DNA of 9,797 nucleotides from Anaerolineales bacterium (lineage in GTDB: Bacteria > Chloroflexota > Anaerolineae > Anaerolineales > Villigracilaceae). The DNA is taken from the NCBI GenBank assembly GCA_024763295.1, contig JANTFU010000071.1:1-9797 (forward strand), given 5' to 3'. The notes under the pieces are model-generated. The model searched no databases, had not been told where the DNA came from, and saw nothing but the letters and a program-made list of their open reading frames with translations. Shown here one piece after another: positions 1 through 6,028 of the stretch (the first letter of the stretch is position 1; every line of letters begins with the position of its first letter). The position numbers and the translations under genes were made by a program.

Positions 1-1479
1 GGGGAGAATCAGCCCCTTCCCCCCTCGGGGGAAGGCTGGGATGGGGGCTTCAACGCCTACCACCAGATCAGCGCGAAACCGGCTTGGGCTGCGCTCGAAA
101 AGCTGACCGCCGTCGCCCCTGAAACGGCGACGCGCATTTTGTCGCGATACTGCTTACCAGCGGAATCAAGCCAAAATCAGGTTCGTCTCGCGCCGCAGGC
201 GATCATCCAAAAGAGGAAATTATCGCTTAATCCCGCTTTGAGTTTATCTTATGACACGCCGCTCCACATTGTGCGTGGACAGGGACAGTTTTTGTATGAT
301 GCCAACGGTAAGGCGTATCTGGACTGCGTCAATAATGTCTGCCATGTGGGGCATTCGCACCCGCGTGTGGTGGCGGCGTTGAGCGCACAGGCGGCGGCGC
401 TGAACACGAATACGCGCTATCTGCATGAGAATATCGTGCGGCTGGCAGAGCGGCTCACGGCGACCCTGCCCGCGCCGCTTTCGGTCTGCTTTTTTACCAA
501 TTCGGGCAGCGAGGCGAACGATTTGGCGCTGCGGTTGGCGCGGGCATACACGGGGCAGAAGGATATGCTGGTGCTGGAGGGGGCGTATCATGGCAATTTG
601 AGTTCGCTGATTGATATTTCGCCCTACAAATTCGACGGCAAGGGCGGGGCGGGCGCGCCCGATTGGGTGCATAAGCTGACGCTGCCCTGCGCTTATCGTG
701 GCATTTATCGCGATGACGATGCCCCCGTGACGCGCTACGCGGCCGATGCGCAGGCGGAAATTGATGCGGTCGAGGCAGCCGGGCGCGGCATTGCGGCATA
801 TATCAGCGAGAGCATCATCGGCACGGGCGGGCAGGTTGTTTTCCCCGATGGCTATTTGGCGGCGATCTATGCCCACACACGCGCGGCGGGCGGCATCTGC
901 ATTGCGGATGAAGTCCAGCACGGTTTTGGGCGTTTCGGGACGCATTTTTGGGGCTTTCAGGCGCACGGCGTGACGCCCGACATCGTCACGATGGGCAAAC
1001 CCTTCGGCAACGGGCATCCGCTGGCGGCGGTGGTCACCACGCCCGAAATTGCGGCAGCCTTCAACAACGGCATGGAATATTTCAACACCTTCGGCGGCAA
1101 CCCCGTCTCATCGGCGGTCGGCTTGGCGGTGCTGGATGTGATTGAGCAGGAGGGATTGCAGGAGAATGCCCTGCACGTTGGCAGTTTTTTGAAAGAAGGA
1201 TTAATGGAACTGCGCGAGCGCTACCCGTTAATCGGCGATGTGCGCGGCGAGGGGCTTTTTCTCGGCATCGAGCTGGTGCGGGATCGCGCCACGCTCGAAC
1301 CTGCTACCGCTGAGACACATCGTCTCGTCGAGGAGATGCGTGACCGTCAAATCCTGCTCAGTGTGGATGGGCTGCTGCATAATATCGTCAAAATCAAACC
1401 GCCGCTGGTCTTCACAAAGAACGATGCGGCGCGGTTGGTGAGGGAGTTGAATTTGGTATTTTCACAGATGAGTCATTAG
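1..1479 (+). CDS. Class III PLP-dependent aminotransferase, C-terminal part of a probable fusion protein (5' partial)
   Basis: The frame is open from base 1 to the TAG at 1477-1479, so the gene starts outside the window. Seen: a class III aminotransferase fold with VNNVCHVGHSHP (near 325-365), the cofactor-phosphate motif GSEAND (505-522), the PLP-ring aspartate in ADEVQHG (GAT 907-909) and the Schiff-base lysine in MGKPFGNGHP (AAA 997-999). All key residues are present. No in-frame ATG precedes the domain; TTG at 139 is the only nearby alternative start, with no ribosome binding site. The residues encoded at about 50-160 (ISAKPAWAALEKL, then RILSRYC) resemble the end of the aminoglycoside-phosphotransferase-like domain found N-terminal to this aminotransferase in long fused proteins; that link is from memory of the family. 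Relatives include ethanolamine-phosphate phospho-lyase (AGXT2L1 group), but the substrate cannot be told. Bases 13-48 are an interspersed repeat read in frame, so the upstream part may be disturbed. Confidence 0.88.
   Translation, partial: GENQPLPPSGEGWDGGFNAYHQISAKPAWAALEKLTAVAPETATRILSRYCLPAESSQNQVRLAPQAIIQKRKLSLNPALSLSYDTPLHIVRGQGQFLYDANGKAYLDCVNNVCHVGHSHPRVVAALSAQAAALNTNTRYLHENIVRLAERLTATLPAPLSVCFFTNSGSEANDLALRLARAYTGQKDMLVLEGAYHGNLSSLIDISPYKFDGKGGAGAPDWVHKLTLPCAYRGIYRDDDAPVTRYAADAQAEIDAVEAAGRGIAAYISESIIGTGGQVVFPDGYLAAIYAHTRAAGGICIADEVQHGFGRFGTHFWGFQAHGVTPDIVTMGKPFGNGHPLAAVVTTPEIAAAFNNGMEYFNTFGGNPVSSAVGLAVLDVIEQEGLQENALHVGSFLKEGLMELRERYPLIGDVRGEGLFLGIELVRDRATLEPATAETHRLVEEMRDRQILLSVDGLLHNIVKIKPPLVFTKNDAARLVRELNLVFSQMSH
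13..48 (+). repeat. Interspersed hairpin repeat with GGGATGGGG tail
   Basis: A perfect 9-bp stem, CCTTCCCCC (15-23) with GGGGGAAGG (27-35), has a 3-nt loop and is followed by CTGGGATGGGGGC. The same plan (hairpin plus GGATGGGG-like tail) recurs at 8662-8699 on the minus strand and, more loosely, at 5805-5864. It is read in frame with the aminotransferase gene as PLPPSGEGWDGG, a peptide that looks like translated repeat rather than domain sequence. Confidence 0.7.
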
Positions 1480-1565
1480 CGACACGAATATTTTGTGAGT
1501 ACGTCTGCAAGAAAATGTGAAAAAAAAGTGCTAGAATTAGACATGGTTATATTTATCATGCTATT

Positions 1566-1572
1566 AAGGAGG
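1566..1572 (+). promoter_or_regulatory. Strong ribosome binding site of the four-gene operon
   Basis: AAGGAGG is a full-length Shine-Dalgarno sequence. Two ATG codons follow back to back at 1575 and 1578. Spacing is only 2 nt to the first and 5 nt to the second, so the second is the better start. It is the only strong ribosome binding site of the operon, which suggests that translation of the later genes depends on coupling. The 95-nt gap before it (1480-1574) is AT-rich with no convincing -35/-10 pair or terminator. Confidence 0.75.
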
Positions 1573-1577
1573 TCATG

Positions 1578-2324
1578 ATGCTAAAGCGTATTACTGGAGA
1601 GAAAAATAGTCAGGAAAAATCATCGAAAAACGGTGATGGTCAAATACCTGAAAAGGGTAATGTCGCGACAGAGCTGGAAAGTCTGCGCAGCATTCTTTAT
1701 GGTGACCAAGCCAAAGCTACCGATGAGCGTTTGGCAACGCTCAGCAATCGTGTCGATAAAATCCAGCAGAAACTTTCAGTCCAAATCAGCGAAGGGCTAC
1801 AAGAACTTCGCAATAGCATGAATACCCAAATAGCTGGTCTGCGCACGGAAATAGGCGAACAACTCTCTGCTCAAGCAACCACCCATAGTGCCGCGTTACA
1901 GACAATGAAAAAAACGCTGACGGAACAGATGCAAACCCAAAGCGATCAAACTGCTTCCGATTTGCGCACACAAAAACGAGAGCAAGAAGAAAAGCTGGAC
2001 AAACAAGACGAAACCCAAAGAACTGCATTGCGTTCATTACAAAAAACATTAACCGATAAAACAGATGCGCTTGCCGAGCAACTACAAACCCAAACGACCC
2101 GTTTAGAAAAAGATTTAAACAATCAGATTCAGGCGCAAAAAACCGAGCAAGGCAAAGCGCTTCACTCTTTAGAAGAGAATAATAAAAAAGAATTGGATCA
2201 ACTTAAACAAGATTTGCTTAGCTTGGCATCAACGATTGATATGAGCAAAGTTTCAAGCACAGATCTCAGCAGTTTGCTCATCGAATTGGGACACCGCTTA
2301 CAGAAACCTGAAGCAAGCCAATAA
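1578..2324 (+). CDS. Coiled-coil protein, first gene of the GTPase/HD-GYP operon
   Basis: I do not recognise a named family. The 248-residue product is hydrophilic, rich in Gln, Lys, Glu and Thr, and has no signal peptide or membrane segment, so it should be cytoplasmic. After a charged, disordered-looking first 30 residues comes a motif LRSILYGDQ, matched by VRSILVGQ at the same place in the next gene's product. From about residue 70 to 215 the protein is a long coiled coil built of repeats of 33 or 44 residues (multiples of 11) that start with an AL-type motif and KTLT (see 1788-2216). A short C-terminal part (SSTDLSSLLIELGHRL) looks like a separate amphipathic helix. It ends 6 nt before the next ATG. 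Inferred role: structural or docking partner of the membrane protein encoded next. Start at 1578 was chosen on ribosome-binding-site spacing; 1575 would add one Met. Confidence 0.8.
   Translation: MLKRITGEKNSQEKSSKNGDGQIPEKGNVATELESLRSILYGDQAKATDERLATLSNRVDKIQQKLSVQISEGLQELRNSMNTQIAGLRTEIGEQLSAQATTHSAALQTMKKTLTEQMQTQSDQTASDLRTQKREQEEKLDKQDETQRTALRSLQKTLTDKTDALAEQLQTQTTRLEKDLNNQIQAQKTEQGKALHSLEENNKKELDQLKQDLLSLASTIDMSKVSSTDLSSLLIELGHRLQKPEASQ
1788..2216 (+). repeat. Coding repeats of 33/44 residues (hendecad coiled coil)
   Basis: In-frame repeat units begin at 1788 (SEGLQELRNS), 1887 (SAALQTMKKTLT), 2019 (RTALRSLQKTLT) and 2151 (GKALHSLEEN). The spacings are 33, 44 and 44 residues, all multiples of 11. 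Eleven-residue periodicity is typical of slightly right-handed or straight coiled coils, unlike plain heptads. The repeats have diverged at DNA level, so the duplication is old. Confidence 0.7.
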
Positions 2325-2330
2325 TTAAAA

Positions 2331-3824
2331 ATGTCCATCTTTAATAAGAAGTCTGAAGGACAAGCAATCCAACAAGAAGCATCGTCCACACATCAAGTGG
2401 ACGATGCTTTACTTCATGCTGTCCGCTCTATTCTGGTTGGACAAGAACGCGAACAATTGGAAGCTCTGGACAGGAAATTCCAGATATGGCAACGAGAGAT
2501 ATCTGCCAGCGAAGAAGCTACTCAAATCCGCTTCAGCAATATCATTAGCGAAATACAGGCGCTCAAAGAAAGCGCCGAAAAAACAAATTATCAAACCCAA
2601 TCCAATGCTTCTGCCCTGCGTGGATTAGAACGCAACAACAGCAATGCCGAAGAAGAATTGGCTGAACGGCTCACGCCCATGATGGCGGGGCTCATCAAAA
2701 AGACCCTTCAAGATGCACCCCAAGATATGGCAGAAACGCTTGGTCCGTTGATTGGTCTTGCTCTCCGACAACAGGTTCGTACCCAAAAAAAGGACATCGT
2801 TGATACACTCTATCCCGTGATTGGCGAAACTATTACGAAGGCTGTTTCTGAAGCGATTAACGAATTAATCCGTAATCTGGATCGGCGGATGCGCAAGCGC
2901 AGCCCAGCCGAAAGGATTACTGCCCAATTACAGGGTATTTCCGCCGGAGAATTGTTTTTCCGTGACACCCTCCCCTACCAAATCGAATATGTTTTCATCA
3001 TCCACCGCCACAGCGGCTTGCTTCTCGCCCAAACATCTACAAATCGAGAATTACGCGATGACCTGGACTTAATTAGTGGTATGTTAACCGCCATCCGCGA
3101 CTTTGCCCAAGACTCCCTCGGCGAGGGCGGCGAACTCAACGAAATCAAATACGGCGAGCAATTAATTCTGCTCCAAACATCTCAGGATATCTACGTCGCA
3201 GCGGTGCTTAGTGGCACGATCCCGCAGGGGTATAATGCCCTATTGCGTTTGGTCGTTAGCGAGATTAACGTCAAATATGAGCAGGTATTTCGTGATTTTG
3301 ACGGAAACATGGACAATATCCCGTCTTTAGAGAATGACTTACGCCCCCTACTTTATCCCTATGATATTCTTAAACCGACAGAAATATCATCCAAACAAAA
3401 AAAAACGGTCTTCACCATTCTTGTCGCACTTCTTTTGTTATTATCATTTTTCATTTTTTCTTGCATTTTTACCATCCGTTTATGGCCCTATGCTTTTCCA
3501 CAGGCAACACCAACAGCAACTTACATACCTACACAAACACCGATGCCAACACTCACGTTTACACTAGAACCAACGATCACAGAAAACCCCACCGACACAC
3601 CCTTCCCTACGCAGACCCTGCGACCGGATCAGGGTGTTGCCGTCGGGAATGTAAATATTCGCAGTGGTCCGGGCATAGAAAACCCCGTCTTGGACATACT
3701 CTACGAAGGTGAACGTTTTATCATCTTGGATCAAGACAATGGTTGGCTTTATCTTCGTCGAGAAGTGGCGAACAAACCTAACATAGAAGGTTGGGTTAAC
3801 AGCCTATGGATTGATCATAAATAA
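2331..3824 (+). CDS. Single-pass membrane protein: coiled coil, Roadblock/longin-like domain, Thr/Pro linker, SH3b domain
   Basis: The 497-residue product has several parts. Residues about 20-105 are helical and start with VRSILVGQ, as in the previous gene's product. Residues 105-190 are a helical stretch with two LGPLIG/YPVIG-type motifs. Residues about 212-330 look like a Roadblock/longin-type alpha-beta domain (YVFIIHRHSGLLL, then DLISGMLTAIRDF). Residues 354-358 are basic (KQKK) and precede one membrane helix at about 359-381. Residues 389-433 are a Thr/Pro-rich linker. Residues 434-497 are an SH3b domain (VNIRSGPG, GERFIIL, GWVNSLWI). The basic flank puts the N-terminus inside and the SH3b domain outside. 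In other bacteria Roadblock proteins such as MglB act on Ras-like GTPases, and the next gene encodes one; the pairing here is inference. The Roadblock/longin call rests on fold-like pattern only. The start ATG has no clear ribosome binding site and lies 6 nt after the previous stop, suggesting translational coupling. Confidence 0.85.
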   Translation: MSIFNKKSEGQAIQQEASSTHQVDDALLHAVRSILVGQEREQLEALDRKFQIWQREISASEEATQIRFSNIISEIQALKESAEKTNYQTQSNASALRGLERNNSNAEEELAERLTPMMAGLIKKTLQDAPQDMAETLGPLIGLALRQQVRTQKKDIVDTLYPVIGETITKAVSEAINELIRNLDRRMRKRSPAERITAQLQGISAGELFFRDTLPYQIEYVFIIHRHSGLLLAQTSTNRELRDDLDLISGMLTAIRDFAQDSLGEGGELNEIKYGEQLILLQTSQDIYVAAVLSGTIPQGYNALLRLVVSEINVKYEQVFRDFDGNMDNIPSLENDLRPLLYPYDILKPTEISSKQKKTVFTILVALLLLLSFFIFSCIFTIRLWPYAFPQATPTATYIPTQTPMPTLTFTLEPTITENPTDTPFPTQTLRPDQGVAVGNVNIRSGPGIENPVLDILYEGERFIILDQDNGWLYLRREVANKPNIEGWVNSLWIDHK

Positions 3825-3855
3825 CGCAATAATCAAGGGTTTCAAAACACACTCC

Positions 3856-4365
3856 ATGACAACTATTCTTCAAAAAAAAATCTGCTTACTGGGTGACTTC
3901 TCTGTAGGGAAGACCAGCCTGATCGAGCGCTATGTATACGACCGTTTCAGCGGTCGCTATCTGAGCACCATCGGCGTCAAGATATCCAGAAAATCAATCG
4001 AACTTAATCCAGACACGACGGTGAATATGCTAATTTGGGATCTGGCAGGCAGCGAAGAATTTTCAGGTGTTCAGGCAAGTTATTTGCAGGGAGCCAAAGG
4101 AGCAATCCTTGTTTGTGATCTTACACGACCAGAAACGTTGAACTCGTTGAAAAAATATCATTCCCAACTCAATGCAGTCAGTCCAAACATCCCTATCATT
4201 ATGGTCGGCAATAAAGAAGACCTCACAGAGAGCATTCAGCTTACCAAAGCCCAAATACATGAGCAGGCAATGCTCCTGAACGTGACTTATGAACTCACGA
4301 CCAGCGCCAAAACAGGAAAAGGGGTGGAAGAAGCTTTTTATGAATTGGCAAGAAGGTTGGATTAA
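3856..4365 (+). CDS. Ras/Rab-like small GTPase
   Basis: The 169-residue product is one complete small GTPase domain, the usual length for Ras-like proteins. Seen: P-loop GDFSVGKT (13-20), switch I threonine in STIG (Thr38), switch II WDLAGSEEF (61-69), guanine-specificity motif NKED (119-122) and SAK (150-152). Switch II has Ser66 where Ras and Rab have the catalytic Gln (WDTAGQE), so intrinsic hydrolysis is probably slow or uses a residue from a partner. There is no C-terminal cysteine, hence no prenylation site; membrane contact would come through a partner. The frame also opens at TTG 3811, overlapping the previous stop, but ATG 3856 starts just before the first beta strand as in relatives. 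It lies 31 nt after the membrane-protein gene and 4 nt before the HD-GYP gene. Inferred role: molecular switch between these two. Confidence 0.93.
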   Translation: MTTILQKKICLLGDFSVGKTSLIERYVYDRFSGRYLSTIGVKISRKSIELNPDTTVNMLIWDLAGSEEFSGVQASYLQGAKGAILVCDLTRPETLNSLKKYHSQLNAVSPNIPIIMVGNKEDLTESIQLTKAQIHEQAMLLNVTYELTTSAKTGKGVEEAFYELARRLD

Positions 4366-4369
4366 GCTT

Positions 4370-5515
4370 ATGCCTACAAAACCCTTCAAAAAACTTGGTG
4401 AAGACTACGAAAACGTTGCTCACTTCCTCATAAAAAATCAACCCGTTGGTTTTTTATGGGCAGATTCATCTTTACATATTCAATATATATCTGAGGAGTT
4501 GGCAGAATTTCTCCCAGACAGGAATATTGAAATAGGGAAAAAACTAACCAATCATTTTCCTGAGATCGTTGGGTTGGAACCCTATATAAGAGAACTACTC
4601 GCCTGGAAAAGGGAGCCCATCACACTTGAAAATATCAACCTTGAATTGGAAGATAACGAACTTCGCTATATTTCCATGATCCTATACGCCGGAAAACAGG
4701 GTGAAAAAATGGGACTTTTCTTGGTCGTTAAAGATACAACCGAGTCAGGAAAGATCGTTCAAGAACTAAATCAAAGCCGTAATGAGTTACGCCTGCTAAA
4801 AAAGCAACTCGAAGAAACCAACGCCATTCTATCTGTAACGAACGACGTTCAGGGGCTGAATATCGTCAAGGCAGCAGAAGAGATTTCCAGACTATACAGG
4901 CTTTCACAAGCTGAACTTGTCGAAAGAAAACGTGTTGAACAAGAATTGAGAACCGCCTACGATGAAACCTTAAAAGGCTGGTCTCTGGCACTCGGCTTAA
5001 GGGACGCGAACACGGACAAACATTCCATGCGCGTTGTCAATACAACCATAAAGTTGGCACGCCGAATTGGTATTCCCGAAGAAGAACTGGTTTATATTCG
5101 TAGAGGTGCCATTTTGCATGATATTGGAAAAATGGGGATCCCCGATAGCATTCTACTAAAAGCATCCTCTCTAACAGAGGAAGAATGGGAAATAATGAAA
5201 TTACACCCCACGCTTGCATACGAGATGTTATCAAATATCCCGTTTTTAAAACCATCTGTCGACATCCCTTACAATCATCACGAACGCTGGGATGGCAAAG
5301 GCTATCCCCGAGGCTTGGCAGGGGAAGACATCCCTCTTGCAGCACGCATCTTTACAATCATCGACACCTTTGACGCCCTGACATCCGATCGTGTTTACCG
5401 CCCGGCATGGAGTATGGAAAAAGTCTTGGCACATATTAAAGAGCAGGCAGGCACCAAATTTGAACCCAGAATCGTTAGCATCTTTCTGGAACTGATAGCC
5501 GAGGAACAAACATAG
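4370..5515 (+). CDS. PAS domain - HD-GYP cyclic-dinucleotide phosphodiesterase
   Basis: The 381-residue product has no signal peptide or membrane helix, so it is cytoplasmic. Residues about 12-125 form a PAS-like sensor domain (PVGFLWAD, then MGLFLVVKDTTE). About 125-205 is a coiled-coil linker. About 205-375 is a complete HD-GYP domain: KHSMRV (His218), HDIGK (His250-Asp251), HHERWDGKGYP (303-313) and the IDTFDALTSDRVYRP block. All metal-binding residues and the GYP loop are present, so it should be active. HD-GYP enzymes hydrolyse c-di-GMP, and some act on 3'3'-cGAMP; which one cannot be told. The start ATG is 4 nt after the GTPase stop, with a weak AGAAGG 13 nt upstream; the frame stays open back to 4289 inside the GTPase gene, but the PAS domain does not need that extension. 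Inferred role: output enzyme of the operon. Confidence 0.92.
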   Translation: MPTKPFKKLGEDYENVAHFLIKNQPVGFLWADSSLHIQYISEELAEFLPDRNIEIGKKLTNHFPEIVGLEPYIRELLAWKREPITLENINLELEDNELRYISMILYAGKQGEKMGLFLVVKDTTESGKIVQELNQSRNELRLLKKQLEETNAILSVTNDVQGLNIVKAAEEISRLYRLSQAELVERKRVEQELRTAYDETLKGWSLALGLRDANTDKHSMRVVNTTIKLARRIGIPEEELVYIRRGAILHDIGKMGIPDSILLKASSLTEEEWEIMKLHPTLAYEMLSNIPFLKPSVDIPYNHHERWDGKGYPRGLAGEDIPLAARIFTIIDTFDALTSDRVYRPAWSMEKVLAHIKEQAGTKFEPRIVSIFLELIAEEQT

Positions 5516-5547
5516 GCTTAATCCAACCAAACGAGGGGGCTAGCCAC

Positions 5548-5765
5548 CTTTTTGGGGCACCGACTTAATCACGGATCGCGCCACACTCGAACCTGCTACC
5601 GCTGAGACACATCGTCTCGTCGAGGAGATGCGGATGCGCCAAATCCTGCTCAGCGTCGATGGGTTGCTGCATAATATCGTCAAAATCAAACCGCCGATGG
5701 TCTTCTCGAAGGAGGATGCGGTGAGGCTGGTGAGGGAGTTGGATGCGGTGTTGGGGGATTTTTAA
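5548..5765 (+). pseudogene. Remnant of a second aminotransferase 3' end
   Basis: This stretch repeats the end of the aminotransferase gene at 1257-1479. From 5573 to 5632 it differs from 1281-1340 at 1 base of 60; from 5633 on it is more diverged. It encodes the tail TDRATLEPATAETH, then ILLSVDGLLHNIVKIKPP, and ends with its own TAA at 5763-5765 after VLGDF instead of SQMSH. A stop codon (TAG 5541-5543) lies just upstream in the same frame, and no start is available, so it is not a functional gene. Upstream of 5573 weaker similarity (GTDLITD against GIELVRD) continues to about 5548, close to the HD-GYP stop. It is best read as what is left of a paralogous, tandem aminotransferase gene. Confidence 0.8.
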
Positions 5766-5766
5766 C

Positions 5767-5792
5767 CACGAAGCACACGAAGGAGCACGAAG
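5767..5792 (+). repeat. Short CACGAAG direct-repeat cluster
   Basis: CACGAAG occurs three times, at 5767-5773, 5776-5782 and 5786-5792. It directly follows the stop codon of the second aminotransferase copy. Arrays of this kind are common noncoding interspersed elements in many bacterial genomes, from general knowledge; no function is visible here. Confidence 0.6.
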
Positions 5793-5804
5793 TTTTTAAT
5801 GAGT

Positions 5805-5864
5805 CCCCTCTCCCAACTTGGGAGAGGGACAGACCTGAGCGAAGCGAAGTCAGGGTGAGGGGAG
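5805..5864 (+). repeat. Interspersed double-hairpin repeat
   Basis: A perfect 11-bp stem, CCCTCTCCCAA (5806-5816) with TTGGGAGAGGG (5818-5828), is followed by a weaker hairpin, CCTGA (5834-5838) with TCAGG (5850-5854), and a tail GGGTGAGGGG. It shares its plan with the repeats at 13-48 and 8662-8699. Its right end touches the third aminotransferase fragment, and its left side follows the CACGAAG cluster. Confidence 0.7.
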
Positions 5865-5865
5865 G

Positions 5866-5974
5866 TGCGGATGCGCGAAATTTTGTTGAGCGTCGATGGT
5901 CCGTTGCATAATATCGTCAAAACCAGACCGCCGATGGTCTTCTCGAAAGATAAAGCTGCTCGATTTTTAGCGGT
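5866..5974 (+). pseudogene. Remnant of a third aminotransferase 3' end
   Basis: The translation MRMREILLSVDG, then LHNIVKTRPPMVFSK, matches the C-terminal part of the aminotransferase (from about 1338) and of the second copy (from about 5630). Similarity begins at the edge of the hairpin repeat and fades near 5974, before the dnaK terminator, with no proper end. The frame stays open to 6146, but that part is antisense to dnaK and is not coding. The fragment is closer to copy 2 (shared MRMR and PPMVFSK) than to copy 1. Confidence 0.75.
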
Positions 5975-5990
5975 TTTGACGTTAAAGAAA

Positions 5991-6019
5991 ACTTCCGAAA
6001 TCTTTATGATTTCGGAAGT
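5991..6019 (-). terminator. Rho-independent terminator of dnaK, probably bidirectional
   Basis: A perfect 12-bp stem, ACTTCCGAAATC (5991-6002) with GATTTCGGAAGT (6008-6019), has a 5-nt loop. On the minus strand it is followed by TTTCTTT and lies 9 nt past the dnaK stop. On the plus strand it is followed by TTATGTTTTTT, so it could also stop transcripts from the operon and aminotransferase remnants. Confidence 0.88.
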
Positions 6020-6028
6020 TTATGTTTT

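Noticed and set aside
244..1017. Minus-strand frame of 257 codons
   Set aside because: It is a shadow of the GC-rich aminotransferase coding strand; its composition (Arg-rich, no domain) is that of an antisense frame.
3811..3855. TTG start extending the GTPase by 15 residues
   Set aside because: The extension overlaps the previous gene's stop, has no ribosome binding site and lies before the normal start of the GTPase fold.
4289..4369. Earlier ATG for the HD-GYP gene inside the GTPase gene
   Set aside because: It would overlap the GTPase by 77 nt, and the added residues are the GTPase's conserved region read in another frame.
5516..5560. Terminator of the operon just after the HD-GYP gene
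   Set aside because: GGCTAGCC and a TTTTT run are present, but no stem directly precedes the run; the hairpin at 5991-6019 is the first credible stop.
5767..5864. CRISPR array
   Set aside because: The CACGAAG units are 7 nt with 2-3 nt between them, and there are no spacers or cas genes.
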